Translations under genes and position numbers: made by a program
Virus record (IMG/VR): IMGVR_UViG_3300047560_000787
Span: 1 to 22,483 of that record
From: a virus
Length of the DNA stretch: 22,483 nt
Reading direction: 5' to 3' (one strand)
Notes under the pieces: model-generated
Seen by the model: the letters and a program-made list of their open reading frames with translations, nothing else
Database searches by the model: none
Told to the model about the DNA's origin: nothing
Shown: positions 1-4,181 of the stretch, in pieces
Position numbering within the stretch: the stretch's first letter is position 1
Layout: every line of letters starts with the position of its first letter

Positions 1-454
1 GAATCCAAATGATTCTTATTATGGATCTGGTAAGAAATTAGAATTGGCTATTAAAAAATACGGTAAAGAAAACTTTACTAAAGAAATACTCTTCATTTTT
101 AATAATGAAGAAGAAATGAATGCAAAAGAAAAAGAGATAATTACTGAAGAGTTTGTTTCTCGCAGGGATACCTATAACGTAGGTGTTGGTGGAGAAGGTG
201 GTCCTCATTTCAAAGGAAAGAAACATTCGGCTGAAAGCAAAGCAAAGATGCTTCGTAAAGACTATACTCATTCTGCCGAAACTAGAGCTAAACTTTCTGA
301 AGCCAATAGAAAAAGAGTTCTTAGTGAAGAAACAAGGAAAAAGCTTTCTGAAAAAGCAAAATTAAGAAGATTAAATCCTGAATATAAACAACGTATTTCA
401 GAAAGTATGAAAAATATCATTTGCTGCGGACAGGTGGTCAGGAGACCATTCTAG
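1..454 (+). CDS. GIY-YIG homing endonuclease, C-terminal part
   Basis: The reading frame is already open at base 2, so the N-terminus with the GIY and YIG residues lies outside the window. The visible start reads NPNDSYYGSGKKLELAIKKYG, the second half of a GIY-YIG nuclease fold. It is followed by two or three NUMOD3 DNA-binding repeats (GKKHSAESKAKM, HSAETRAKLSEANR and LSEETRKKLSEKAK), typical of phage Seg-like homing enzymes, which cut intron- or gene-free alleles to spread themselves. The TAG stop at 452-454 lies inside the following tRNA-Met gene. Lys-rich composition and AT-rich codons differ from the neighbouring tRNA region, as expected of a mobile gene. Family assignment is firm; the target site is unknown. 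Confidence 0.88.
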   Translation, partial: NPNDSYYGSGKKLELAIKKYGKENFTKEILFIFNNEEEMNAKEKEIITEEFVSRRDTYNVGVGGEGGPHFKGKKHSAESKAKMLRKDYTHSAETRAKLSEANRKRVLSEETRKKLSEKAKLRRLNPEYKQRISESMKNIICCGQVVRRPF

Positions 455-499
455 TCTCATAAGCTAGAGAGCCAGGATCGTTACCTGGGTCCGCTTCCA
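425..499 (+). tRNA. tRNA-Met (or Ile2), anticodon CAT
   Basis: The anticodon arm is CTAGT-CTCATAA-GCTAG, giving CAT at 458-460. The T-arm CCAGG/CCTGG is perfect and CCA is encoded at 497-499. The acceptor pairs 425-431 with 489-495 except for a U1:U72 mismatch, and base 73 is U. A mismatched first pair is an initiator-like trait, but the irregular D-arm means elongator Met, initiator Met or lysidine-modified Ile are all possible. The 5' 30 nt overlap the end of the homing endonuclease. Confidence 0.72.
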
Positions 500-503
500 A
501 ATT

Positions 504-523
504 CGTAGGGTTGGGATCCTACG
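504..523 (+). other. Small perfect hairpin
   Basis: CGTAGGG (504-510) pairs with TCCTACG (517-523), with one G-U pair and a six-base loop. It lies between tRNA-Met and candidate RNA unit 9. No T-run follows, so a terminator is unlikely; a processing signal is possible. Confidence 0.4.
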
Positions 524-533
524 TCTGCCGATC

Positions 534-592
534 GAGCTGGCTACAGGCATCGAATCGGGTACAGTGTCTGGCCACTGAAGTCCAGTTTGTAG
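534..592 (+). ncRNA. Divergent member (unit 9) of the GNNG-tailed RNA family
   Basis: GAGCTGG (534-540) pairs with CCAGTTT (582-588) using two G-U pairs. It is followed on the 5' strand by CTACAGGC, close to the family box NT[A/T]CNGCA, and on the 3' strand directly by GTAG (589-592), matching the family tail GNNG. Unlike the eight units at 5933-7423 it has no neighbour at 5 nt, and its box deviates at two bases. It may be a degenerate or diverged copy. Confidence 0.45.
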
Positions 593-663
593 CCGTCTTG
601 TCCCACAAAATCTACTCCGCGAAAAGGGAGATGCCGGATGGCAGTAACCGGTGCGAGATTCAT
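593..663. other. Noncoding tRNA-array spacer with small hairpins
   Basis: No gene is seen here. Two small stems can be drawn, CTCC/GGAG (615-630) and GCCGG/CCGGT (633-652). No T-arm or anticodon arm is recognisable, so I do not call a tRNA. Confidence 0.4.
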
Positions 664-740
664 GGCCTCGTAGCTCAGTTGGTTAGAGCGCTAGCCTGTC
701 ACGCTAGAGGTCGCCGGTTCGAGACCGGTCGAGGTCGCCA
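664..740 (+). tRNA. tRNA-Asp(GTC)
   Basis: Acceptor GGCCTCG/CGAGGTC, D-arm GCTC..GAGC, anticodon loop CTGTCAC, T-arm with TTCGAGA, discriminator G and encoded CCA. All standard. Confidence 0.95.
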
Positions 741-741
741 T

Positions 742-815
742 TGGGGATTAGTTAAGTGGTATAACAGCGGACTCTGACTCCGTTATCCGAGGTTCGAATC
801 CTTGATCCCCAGCCA
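742..815 (+). tRNA. tRNA-Gln(CTG)
   Basis: Acceptor TGGGGAT/ATCCCCA, anticodon loop CTCTGAC within GCGGA/TCCGT, T-loop TTCGAAT, discriminator G and encoded CCA. It starts 2 nt after tRNA-Asp, so the two are probably processed from one transcript. The U1-A72 pair is the usual tRNA-Gln feature. Confidence 0.93.
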
Positions 816-830
816 ACACAAGAGTATACT

Positions 831-1031
831 ATGAAGAAATCAAAACTCACTGATCTGTGGTACAACGAGTATGTCGTGAAGTACATGTGTGGTCTGTGTG
901 GAAATCATGGGTTCATTGATACTAGAAACAAAGTCAAGTCACCCGCGGGCGTTGAGTGCGGTGGAGTCTTTTATTGTATATGTCCAAACGGTAGAGCACT
1001 CAAAAAAGGAAAAGCGACGTTGCCTGAGTAG
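831..1031 (+). CDS. Small zinc-ribbon-like protein
   Basis: A 66-residue protein with a treble-clef or ribbon-like cysteine pattern: CGLCG near residue 20, a lone Cys near residue 43, and YCICPNGR near residue 49. Proteins with a CxxCGxxGxIDT start and a CPNGR end recur in tailed phages as uncharacterised small zinc-binding proteins; I infer metal binding only. The start ATG follows tRNA-Gln by 15 nt with a weak AAGAG ribosome site. Its TAG stop (1029-1031) lies in the D-arm of the following tRNA-Cys, so gene and tRNA share 13 bases. Confidence 0.75.
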   Translation: MKKSKLTDLWYNEYVVKYMCGLCGNHGFIDTRNKVKSPAGVECGGVFYCICPNGRALKKGKATLPE

Positions 1032-1093
1032 GACGGTAATGCACGGGACTGCAAATCCTTGAGAACCCGGTTCGACTCCGGGAGGCAACTCCA
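1019..1093 (+). tRNA. tRNA-Cys(GCA)
   Basis: Acceptor GTTGCCT/AGGCAAC is perfect, anticodon loop CTGCAAA, T-arm CCCGG-TTCGACT-CCGGG, discriminator U (a Cys identity element) and encoded CCA. The anticodon stem is weak at its outer end. The 5' end overlaps the preceding CDS. Confidence 0.9.
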
Positions 1094-1105
1094 ATATGAG
1101 GCACT

Positions 1106-1570
1106 ATGAAGAATATCTTTGCAATGTTGTTTCTACTGATCGCTGCGCCCGCTTACGCTGACGTGTTGATCGGGTTTAAGGGTAAGTACGGACAGTTCGA
1201 TACTCGTGCGTTCAACGAGCTCGCCGCTAAGAAGGGCTTGAAGCCGGTTATCGCTAACGAGACGAGTCGTCTGTACCTCATCAACTTGATTCAGAACAAT
1301 CCCAACTACGAACTGTACGGGTACAGCCGCGGCGCTGCCATCGTTAGCTACGTAGTTAGCATGGTGCATGAGAACAAGATGAACAAGCCGAAGTATATCA
1401 CTACTGTCGGCGCCTACAGGACTACAGATGTCGACTTCACTAAGTACGGCATCGAGTTCAACAACTACTTCGACGATTCCGGCATCGGACAGAAGTCTCC
1501 CGGCGTCTTCGTTAAAGTTCCTCATGACAAGATCATGAGATATGTAACGGATACCTATAAGGTCAGGTAG
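1106..1570 (+). CDS. Secreted alpha/beta-hydrolase-like protein
   Basis: A 154-residue protein with a clear Sec signal peptide (residues 1-18, cleavage after AYA). The mature part contains GYSRGA, a nucleophile-elbow motif (G-x-S-x-G with Ser74) of alpha/beta hydrolases or lipases. Length is about half a normal hydrolase, so it may be a minimal or truncated member. I cannot assign the Asp and His of a triad with confidence. GAGG precedes ATG 1106. The end is odd: the last bases GGTCAGGTAGCTCA (1561-1574), containing the TAG stop, repeat the 5' end of the tRNA-Arg gene 193 bp downstream. Confidence 0.65.
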   Translation: MKNIFAMLFLLIAAPAYADVLIGFKGKYGQFDTRAFNELAAKKGLKPVIANETSRLYLINLIQNNPNYELYGYSRGAAIVSYVVSMVHENKMNKPKYITTVGAYRTTDVDFTKYGIEFNNYFDDSGIGQKSPGVFVKVPHDKIMRYVTDTYKVR

Positions 1571-1574
1571 CTCA
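1561..1574 (+). repeat. Direct repeat copy 1 (tRNA-Arg 5' fragment)
   Basis: These 14 bases are identical to the first 14 bases of tRNA-Arg (1754-1767). The two copies flank the 60-codon gene at 1594-1776, suggesting a duplication or cassette insertion at the tRNA 5' end. Confidence 0.75.
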
Positions 1575-1593
1575 TTCAATAAAGGAAACACAT

Positions 1594-1776
1594 ATGCCAA
1601 AAAGTCCAGTTGGATATAATGGTTCTAGCTTCTGTGCTGGTAACGTGAACATGAAGGGTAAGAAATATAAACTTATGCGCTGCGGATGTTGCGTTTGTGT
1701 TGATTATCGTGAACGTGAATTGAAGAAAGAACACGATAAAGAAATCAAAAATTGGTCAGGTAGCTCAACTGAATAG
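1594..1776 (+). CDS. Small Cys-rich protein in a repeat-flanked cassette
   Basis: A 60-residue basic protein with an MRCGCCVCVDYRERELKK core. Four closely spaced cysteines could bind a metal, but I recognise no family. AAAGGAAACACAT precedes ATG 1594. The last seven codons and the TAG stop run through the acceptor and D-arm of tRNA-Arg (shared bases 1754-1776). It sits between two copies of a 14-nt tRNA fragment, so it looks like an inserted cassette. Function unknown. Confidence 0.6.
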   Translation: MPKSPVGYNGSSFCAGNVNMKGKKYKLMRCGCCVCVDYRERELKKEHDKEIKNWSGSSTE

Positions 1777-1830
1777 AGCACTCGGCTACGAACCGAGAGG
1801 TTGAGGGTTTGAGTCCTTCCCTGACCGCCA
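1754..1830 (+). tRNA. tRNA-Arg(ACG)
   Basis: Acceptor GGTCAGG/CCTGACC, D-arm GCTC..GAGC, anticodon loop CTACGAA, discriminator G and encoded CCA. The A34 anticodon implies deamination to inosine by host TadA. The 5' 23 nt overlap the preceding CDS. Confidence 0.94.
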
Positions 1831-1918
1831 GGTGCCTTCCAGTGGCCGATTGCTAAACAGTCGCCCACGCACAACAGGTTTACTGTCATCCTGTGGAAGA
1901 GAAAACAGTCAAGTTTAC
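1831..1918. other. Noncoding spacer in the tRNA array
   Basis: No gene is seen. CTTCCA (1836-1841) can pair with TGGAAG (1894-1899), and several ACAGT/ACTGT short inverted repeats occur. It directly precedes a tRNA-like remnant. Confidence 0.4.
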
Positions 1919-1988
1919 GCTGCTGTCAGTACTGTCGGGAAGTACAGATGGACAACACTAGGACGCCGTTCGAATCGGAGCAGCAGCA
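1919..1988 (+). pseudogene. tRNA-like element lacking a normal anticodon arm
   Basis: GCTGCTG (1919-1925) pairs perfectly with CAGCAGC (1981-1987). A T-arm with loop TTCGAAT lies directly before the 3' strand, and a D-like arm GTAC..GTAC has GGG in its loop. Only about 18 nt remain for the anticodon and variable region, no 7-nt anticodon loop forms, and no CCA follows. It is either a decayed tRNA or a deliberate tRNA mimic. Confidence 0.55.
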
Positions 1989-1994
1989 CTTATT

Positions 1995-2069
1995 GCGGAG
2001 GTAGCTCAGTGGTAGAGCTCTTGCTTGCCAAGCAAGTGGTCGTGGGTTCGAGCCCCATTCTCCGCTCCA
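1995..2069 (+). tRNA. tRNA-Gly(GCC)
   Basis: Acceptor GCGGAGG/TCTCCGC, anticodon stem CTTGC/GCAAG around TTGCCAA, T-loop TTCGAGC, discriminator U (normal for Gly) and encoded CCA. Confidence 0.95.
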
Positions 2070-2074
2070 ATATT

Positions 2075-2149
2075 GCGGGTATAACTCAGTGGTAGAGTGT
2101 CAGCCTTCCAAGCTGTTCGTCGCAGGTTCGAATCCTGTTGCCCGCTCCA
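2075..2149 (+). tRNA. tRNA-Gly(TCC)
   Basis: Acceptor GCGGGTA/TGCCCGC, anticodon loop CTTCCAA, T-loop TTCGAAT, discriminator U and encoded CCA. It complements the GCC isoacceptor 5 nt upstream. Confidence 0.94.
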
Positions 2150-2155
2150 ATACAG

Positions 2156-2184
2156 TTGACATTTTTCGTTAGACCGAGTACAAT
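2156..2184 (+). promoter_or_regulatory. Sigma-70-type early promoter
   Basis: TTGACA (2156-2161), a 17-nt spacer, then TACAAT (2179-2184). It lies just before the gene at 2207 and would also feed the tRNA genes downstream. Confidence 0.8.
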
Positions 2185-2206
2185 CTTATCTTCAATGGAG
2201 ATGAAC

Positions 2207-2425
2207 ATGCAGAGACCCGGTAAAAAGAAAGCTATGACGTTAGTAGATCACGAAGACAAGATCTCGTTGATCTCGCTCATTCGTTTCTGTGACGAAGCTG
2301 TCAAGCAGCTAAAGGATTCAAACGATCACGACGCAGCACTTCGCTTCGAGATCTTCAAAGAATATCTGACTCAAGACTTCAAGGGTGGCTATCTCAAGTA
2401 CACTCACAAAGCTCTTGGTCTCTAG
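2207..2425 (+). CDS. Small hypothetical phage protein
   Basis: A 72-residue soluble, mostly helical protein; no family recognised. Three in-frame ATGs occur at 2195, 2201 and 2207. I chose 2207 because GGAG (2197-2200) sits 6 nt before it, the arrangement seen for several other genes here (ATGGAG then ATG). It is driven by the promoter at 2156. The TAG stop (2423-2425) shares its last base with the first base of the following tRNA. Confidence 0.7.
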   Translation: MQRPGKKKAMTLVDHEDKISLISLIRFCDEAVKQLKDSNDHDAALRFEIFKEYLTQDFKGGYLKYTHKALGL

Positions 2426-2501
2426 CCCCAGTAGCCCAATTGGTAGAGGTGCCGGTCTTAGAAACCGTAGGTTGTCAGTTCGAATCTGACTTGGGGCACC
2501 A
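2425..2501 (+). tRNA. tRNA with Leu anticodon TAG but short variable loop
   Basis: Acceptor GCCCCAG/TTGGGGC, anticodon loop CTTAGAA (anticodon TAG, reading CUA), T-arm GTCAG-TTCGAAT-CTGAC, A73 and encoded CCA. The variable region is only about 5 nt, whereas bacterial tRNA-Leu is class II with a long arm, so charging identity is uncertain. Confidence 0.85.
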
Positions 2502-2505
2502 ACAC

Positions 2506-2582
2506 GATCTCGTAGCTCAGCAGGATAGAGCATCTGTTTCCTACACAGAGGGTCAGGGGTTCGAATCCCTTCGGGATCGCCA
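2506..2582 (+). tRNA. tRNA-Arg(CCT)
   Basis: Acceptor GATCTCG/CGGGATC, anticodon stem TCTGT/ACAGA around TTCCTAC, T-loop TTCGAAT, discriminator G and encoded CCA. Confidence 0.93.
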
Positions 2583-2595
2583 TATATACATGTAT

Positions 2596-2671
2596 GCCCA
2601 CTTAGCTCAGTTGGTAGAGCAACTGATTAGTAATCAGTAGGTCGGGAGTTCGAATCTCTCAGTGGGCACCA
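2596..2671 (+). tRNA. tRNA-Thr(AGT)
   Basis: Acceptor GCCCACT/AGTGGGC, anticodon stem ACTGA/TCAGT around TTAGTAA, A73 and encoded CCA. An A34 anticodon is unusual for bacterial Thr and would need inosine formation to read more than ACU. Confidence 0.9.
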
Positions 2672-2672
2672 T

Positions 2673-2748
2673 GCGTCCTTAGCACAGCGGTAGTTGCACT
2701 ACCTTGACATGGTAGGGGTCGCTGGTTCAATCCCAGCAGGACGCACCA
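2673..2748 (+). tRNA. tRNA-Val(GAC)
   Basis: Acceptor GCGTCCT/AGGACGC, anticodon stem CTACC/GGTAG around TTGACAT, T-loop TTCAATC, A73 and encoded CCA. Confidence 0.93.
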
Positions 2749-2749
2749 T

Positions 2750-2825
2750 GCTGCTTTAGTGTTGTTGGTCAGCACGTCAGATTGTGGATCTGAAGGATCA
2801 GGTTCGAATCCTGAAAGCAGTACCA
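2750..2825 (+). tRNA. tRNA-His(GTG)
   Basis: Anticodon stem TCAGA/TCTGA around TTGTGGA, T-loop TTCGAAT, encoded CCA. The acceptor GCTGCTT/AAGCAGT ends in a G1-U72 pair with A73, so the usual bacterial G-1:C73 pair of tRNA-His is not evident. Confidence 0.85.
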
Positions 2826-2833
2826 AAGTTCAC

Positions 2834-2917
2834 GCCGAGACCGCCTGAGTGGACGGGCACCCGACTGTAAATCGGACGTCTTAGACATGGTAGGTTCGAA
2901 CCCTACTCTCGGCACCA
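2834..2917 (+). tRNA. tRNA-Tyr(GTA)
   Basis: Class II tRNA with a long variable arm, acceptor GCCGAGA/TCTCGGC, anticodon loop CTGTAAA, T-loop TTCGAAC, A73 and encoded CCA. Confidence 0.94.
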
Positions 2918-2922
2918 ATTAA

Positions 2923-2999
2923 GCCGTTGGGGCGGTGGTGGCCATCGCACAGTCCTCATAAGACTGCCTAAGTTGTTTCGAGTACAACCATCGGCACCA
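2923..2999 (+). tRNA. tRNA-Met or Ile2, anticodon CAT
   Basis: A perfect anticodon stem CAGTC/GACTG surrounds CTCATAA, T-arm GTTGT-TTCGAGT-ACAAC, A73 and encoded CCA. The acceptor has one U-U mismatch inside (base pair 5-68). CAT could be Met or lysidine-modified Ile; sequence alone does not decide. Confidence 0.85.
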
Positions 3000-3005
3000 A
3001 CTATA

Positions 3006-3054
3006 TGTTATAAAAAGACTAATAATAGCTTTTGTTGTTGGTCTTTTTATAACA
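3006..3054 (+). other. Long RNA hairpin inside the tRNA array
   Basis: Fourteen perfect pairs (3006-3019 with 3041-3054) are continued by nine further pairs including G-U wobbles, closing on a 3-nt loop: a 23-bp RNA stem in 49 nt. The inner part only pairs as RNA because it relies on wobbles, TAATAATAG against TTGTTGTTG. No T-tract follows. It may be an RNase III processing site, a partial terminator or a stable small RNA. Confidence 0.75.
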
Positions 3055-3060
3055 GAATAA

Positions 3061-3137
3061 CGGTGTGTAGCGCAGTCTGGTAGCGCATCTGCTTTGGGAG
3101 CAGAGGGTCGGGAGTTCGATTCTCTCCACACCGACCA
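3061..3137 (+). tRNA. tRNA-Pro(TGG)
   Basis: Acceptor CGGTGTG/CACACCG, D-arm GCGC..GCGC, anticodon loop TTTGGGA, A73 and encoded CCA. It starts 6 nt after the 23-bp hairpin. Confidence 0.94.
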
Positions 3138-3141
3138 ATAC

Positions 3142-3231
3142 GGAGAGTTAATTAGGGCGGCCCCTAACCTCGTCTTGAAAACGAGTGGTACCTTGACCGG
3201 TATGGCGATCGACACGACCAGCTCTCCGCCA
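3142..3231 (+). tRNA. tRNA-Ser(TGA), irregular T-stem
   Basis: Acceptor GGAGAGT/GCTCTCC, anticodon stem CTCGT/ACGAG around CTTGAAA, variable arm GTACC/GGTAT, discriminator G and encoded CCA. The T-stem TGGCG pairs with CG-CCA only if A3217 is bulged, and the T-loop starts ATCGA rather than TTCGA. It may be a decaying gene. Confidence 0.82.
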
Positions 3232-3237
3232 CTTTAT

Positions 3238-3313
3238 GCTTCGGTAGCTCAGCTGGTAGAGCACTGGTCTGAAGAACCAGGTGTCGGCGGTTCGATCCCG
3301 TCCTGAAGCACCA
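3238..3313 (+). tRNA. tRNA-Phe(GAA)
   Basis: Acceptor GCTTCGG/CTGAAGC, anticodon stem CTGGT/ACCAG around CTGAAGA, T-loop TTCGATC, A73 and encoded CCA. Confidence 0.95.
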
Positions 3314-3318
3314 TATAT

Positions 3319-3406
3319 GGGGAGTTGGCCGAGTGGCTGAAGGCACCTCACTGCTAACGAGACATACCGCAAGGTATCATAGGTTCGAATCCTATACTCC
3401 CCGCCA
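3319..3406 (+). tRNA. tRNA-Ser(GCT)
   Basis: Class II tRNA: acceptor GGGGAGT/ACTCCCC, anticodon loop CTGCTAA, variable arm ATACC/GGTAT, T-loop TTCGAAT, G73 and encoded CCA. Confidence 0.94.
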
Positions 3407-3420
3407 ATTCGGAGATATGC

Positions 3421-4032
3421 ATGTCATTTGAACTTCTTCCTTTATTTCCATCTGCTCTTTATTCTTCTAGACTTGATAGAAATATCACCGACGAAGAGTA
3501 TGCATATGTGAAGGAGCAGGCTCAAGAGGTATCTAAAAACTATTTTAATTACACCAGTTGTAATAAAAATGTGTTAGACGATGCGCCGATGAAATCAATA
3601 AAAAACTTCATCGAGAAGCACGTAGATACATATATGGAAAATGTGATCTGTCCTAAAAAGGATGTGAAGTTCTATATTACTCAGTCTTGGCTTAACTATA
3701 CAAGAGAAGGTGGTTCTCATCATGAGCATACACACCCTAACAGTATAATCTCTGGTGTGTTTTATTTTTCTTGTAACTCTAAAGTAGATAGCATCGTCTT
3801 CAGCGATAAGACACATAAGACTATCTCAATAGAGTCAAAAGACGGAAATCTATACAATTCGACTTCCTTCGTAGTTCCAGTAGATCCTGGAATGTTACTA
3901 CTATTTCCTTCAAATCTTTTTCATAAAGTAGAAACTTTGACAGAAAAGCATGACAGGATAAGTCTAGCTTTTAATACCTTTGTCAAGGGTGATCTTGGTG
4001 AAGAGAAGGAATCTACTTACTTAAAGTTATAA
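3421..4032 (+). CDS. Putative 2OG-Fe(II) oxygenase
   Basis: A 203-residue protein of the phage 2-oxoglutarate/Fe(II) dioxygenase group. A His-rich metal site HHEHTHPN (100-107) is followed by a jelly-roll strand GVFYF. The distal part has PGMLLLFPSNLFHKV (H168) and DRISLAFNTF, whose R179 would bind the 2OG carboxylate, so all three ligand regions are present. The family hydroxylates proteins or nucleic acids; the substrate here is unknown. Genes like it are common in T4-like phages of marine and soil bacteria. GGAG (3411-3414) is 6 nt before ATG 3421. It lies between tRNA-Ser and tRNA-Trp and is more AT-rich than its neighbours. Confidence 0.87.
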   Translation: MSFELLPLFPSALYSSRLDRNITDEEYAYVKEQAQEVSKNYFNYTSCNKNVLDDAPMKSIKNFIEKHVDTYMENVICPKKDVKFYITQSWLNYTREGGSHHEHTHPNSIISGVFYFSCNSKVDSIVFSDKTHKTISIESKDGNLYNSTSFVVPVDPGMLLLFPSNLFHKVETLTEKHDRISLAFNTFVKGDLGEEKESTYLKL

Positions 4033-4035
4033 ATA
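4028..4035 (+). promoter_or_regulatory. Possible T4-type late promoter TATAAATA
   Basis: The exact octamer TATAAATA overlaps the stop of the oxygenase gene. In T4 this is the late promoter recognised by gp55-bearing RNA polymerase. It could serve tRNA-Trp and the beta-barrel gene at 4182. A single match by itself is weak evidence. Confidence 0.35.
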
Positions 4036-4041
4036 CAAAGT

Positions 4042-4115
4042 ATCGGTGAAGTGTTACGGTAGCACATCAGTCTCCAAAACTGAGGGCGAGGGTTCGACTC
4101 CTTCCACCGGTGCCA
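4042..4115 (+). tRNA. tRNA-Trp(CCA)
   Basis: Acceptor ATCGGTG/CACCGGT, anticodon stem TCAGT/ACTGA around CTCCAAA, T-loop TTCGACT, G73 and encoded CCA. Its anticodon loop differs by one base from that of the amber-suppressor tRNA at 6141. Confidence 0.94.
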
Positions 4116-4135
4116 TTTCATTAGAGTAGTTGTTT

Positions 4136-4172
4136 CGTTATGCTTCTTGATGATTGATCATCAACCATAACG
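4136..4172 (+). promoter_or_regulatory. Structured leader hairpin before the beta-barrel gene
   Basis: CGTTATG (4136-4142) pairs with CATAACG (4166-4172), and within it TTGATGA pairs with TCATCAA (4147-4153 with 4158-4164) around a TTGA loop. The stem ends at the GGAG ribosome site (4172-4175) of the next gene, so it could protect the 5' UTR or modulate translation. Confidence 0.55.
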
Positions 4173-4181
4173 GAGCATCAA

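Noticed and set aside
511-777. Open frame through tRNA-Asp and tRNA-Gln
   Set aside because: It translates tRNA genes (GLVAQLVRALACHARG-type peptide) and is not a gene.
1133-1600. Long minus-strand frame opposite the hydrolase gene
   Set aside because: It is the mirror of a strongly coding plus-strand gene with a signal peptide and has no ribosome site.
3094-3372. Open frames on both strands across tRNA-Pro, Ser and Phe
   Set aside because: The typical artefact peptides of tRNA genes (ASVAQLVEHW, SGRDRTADTW) show these are not proteins.
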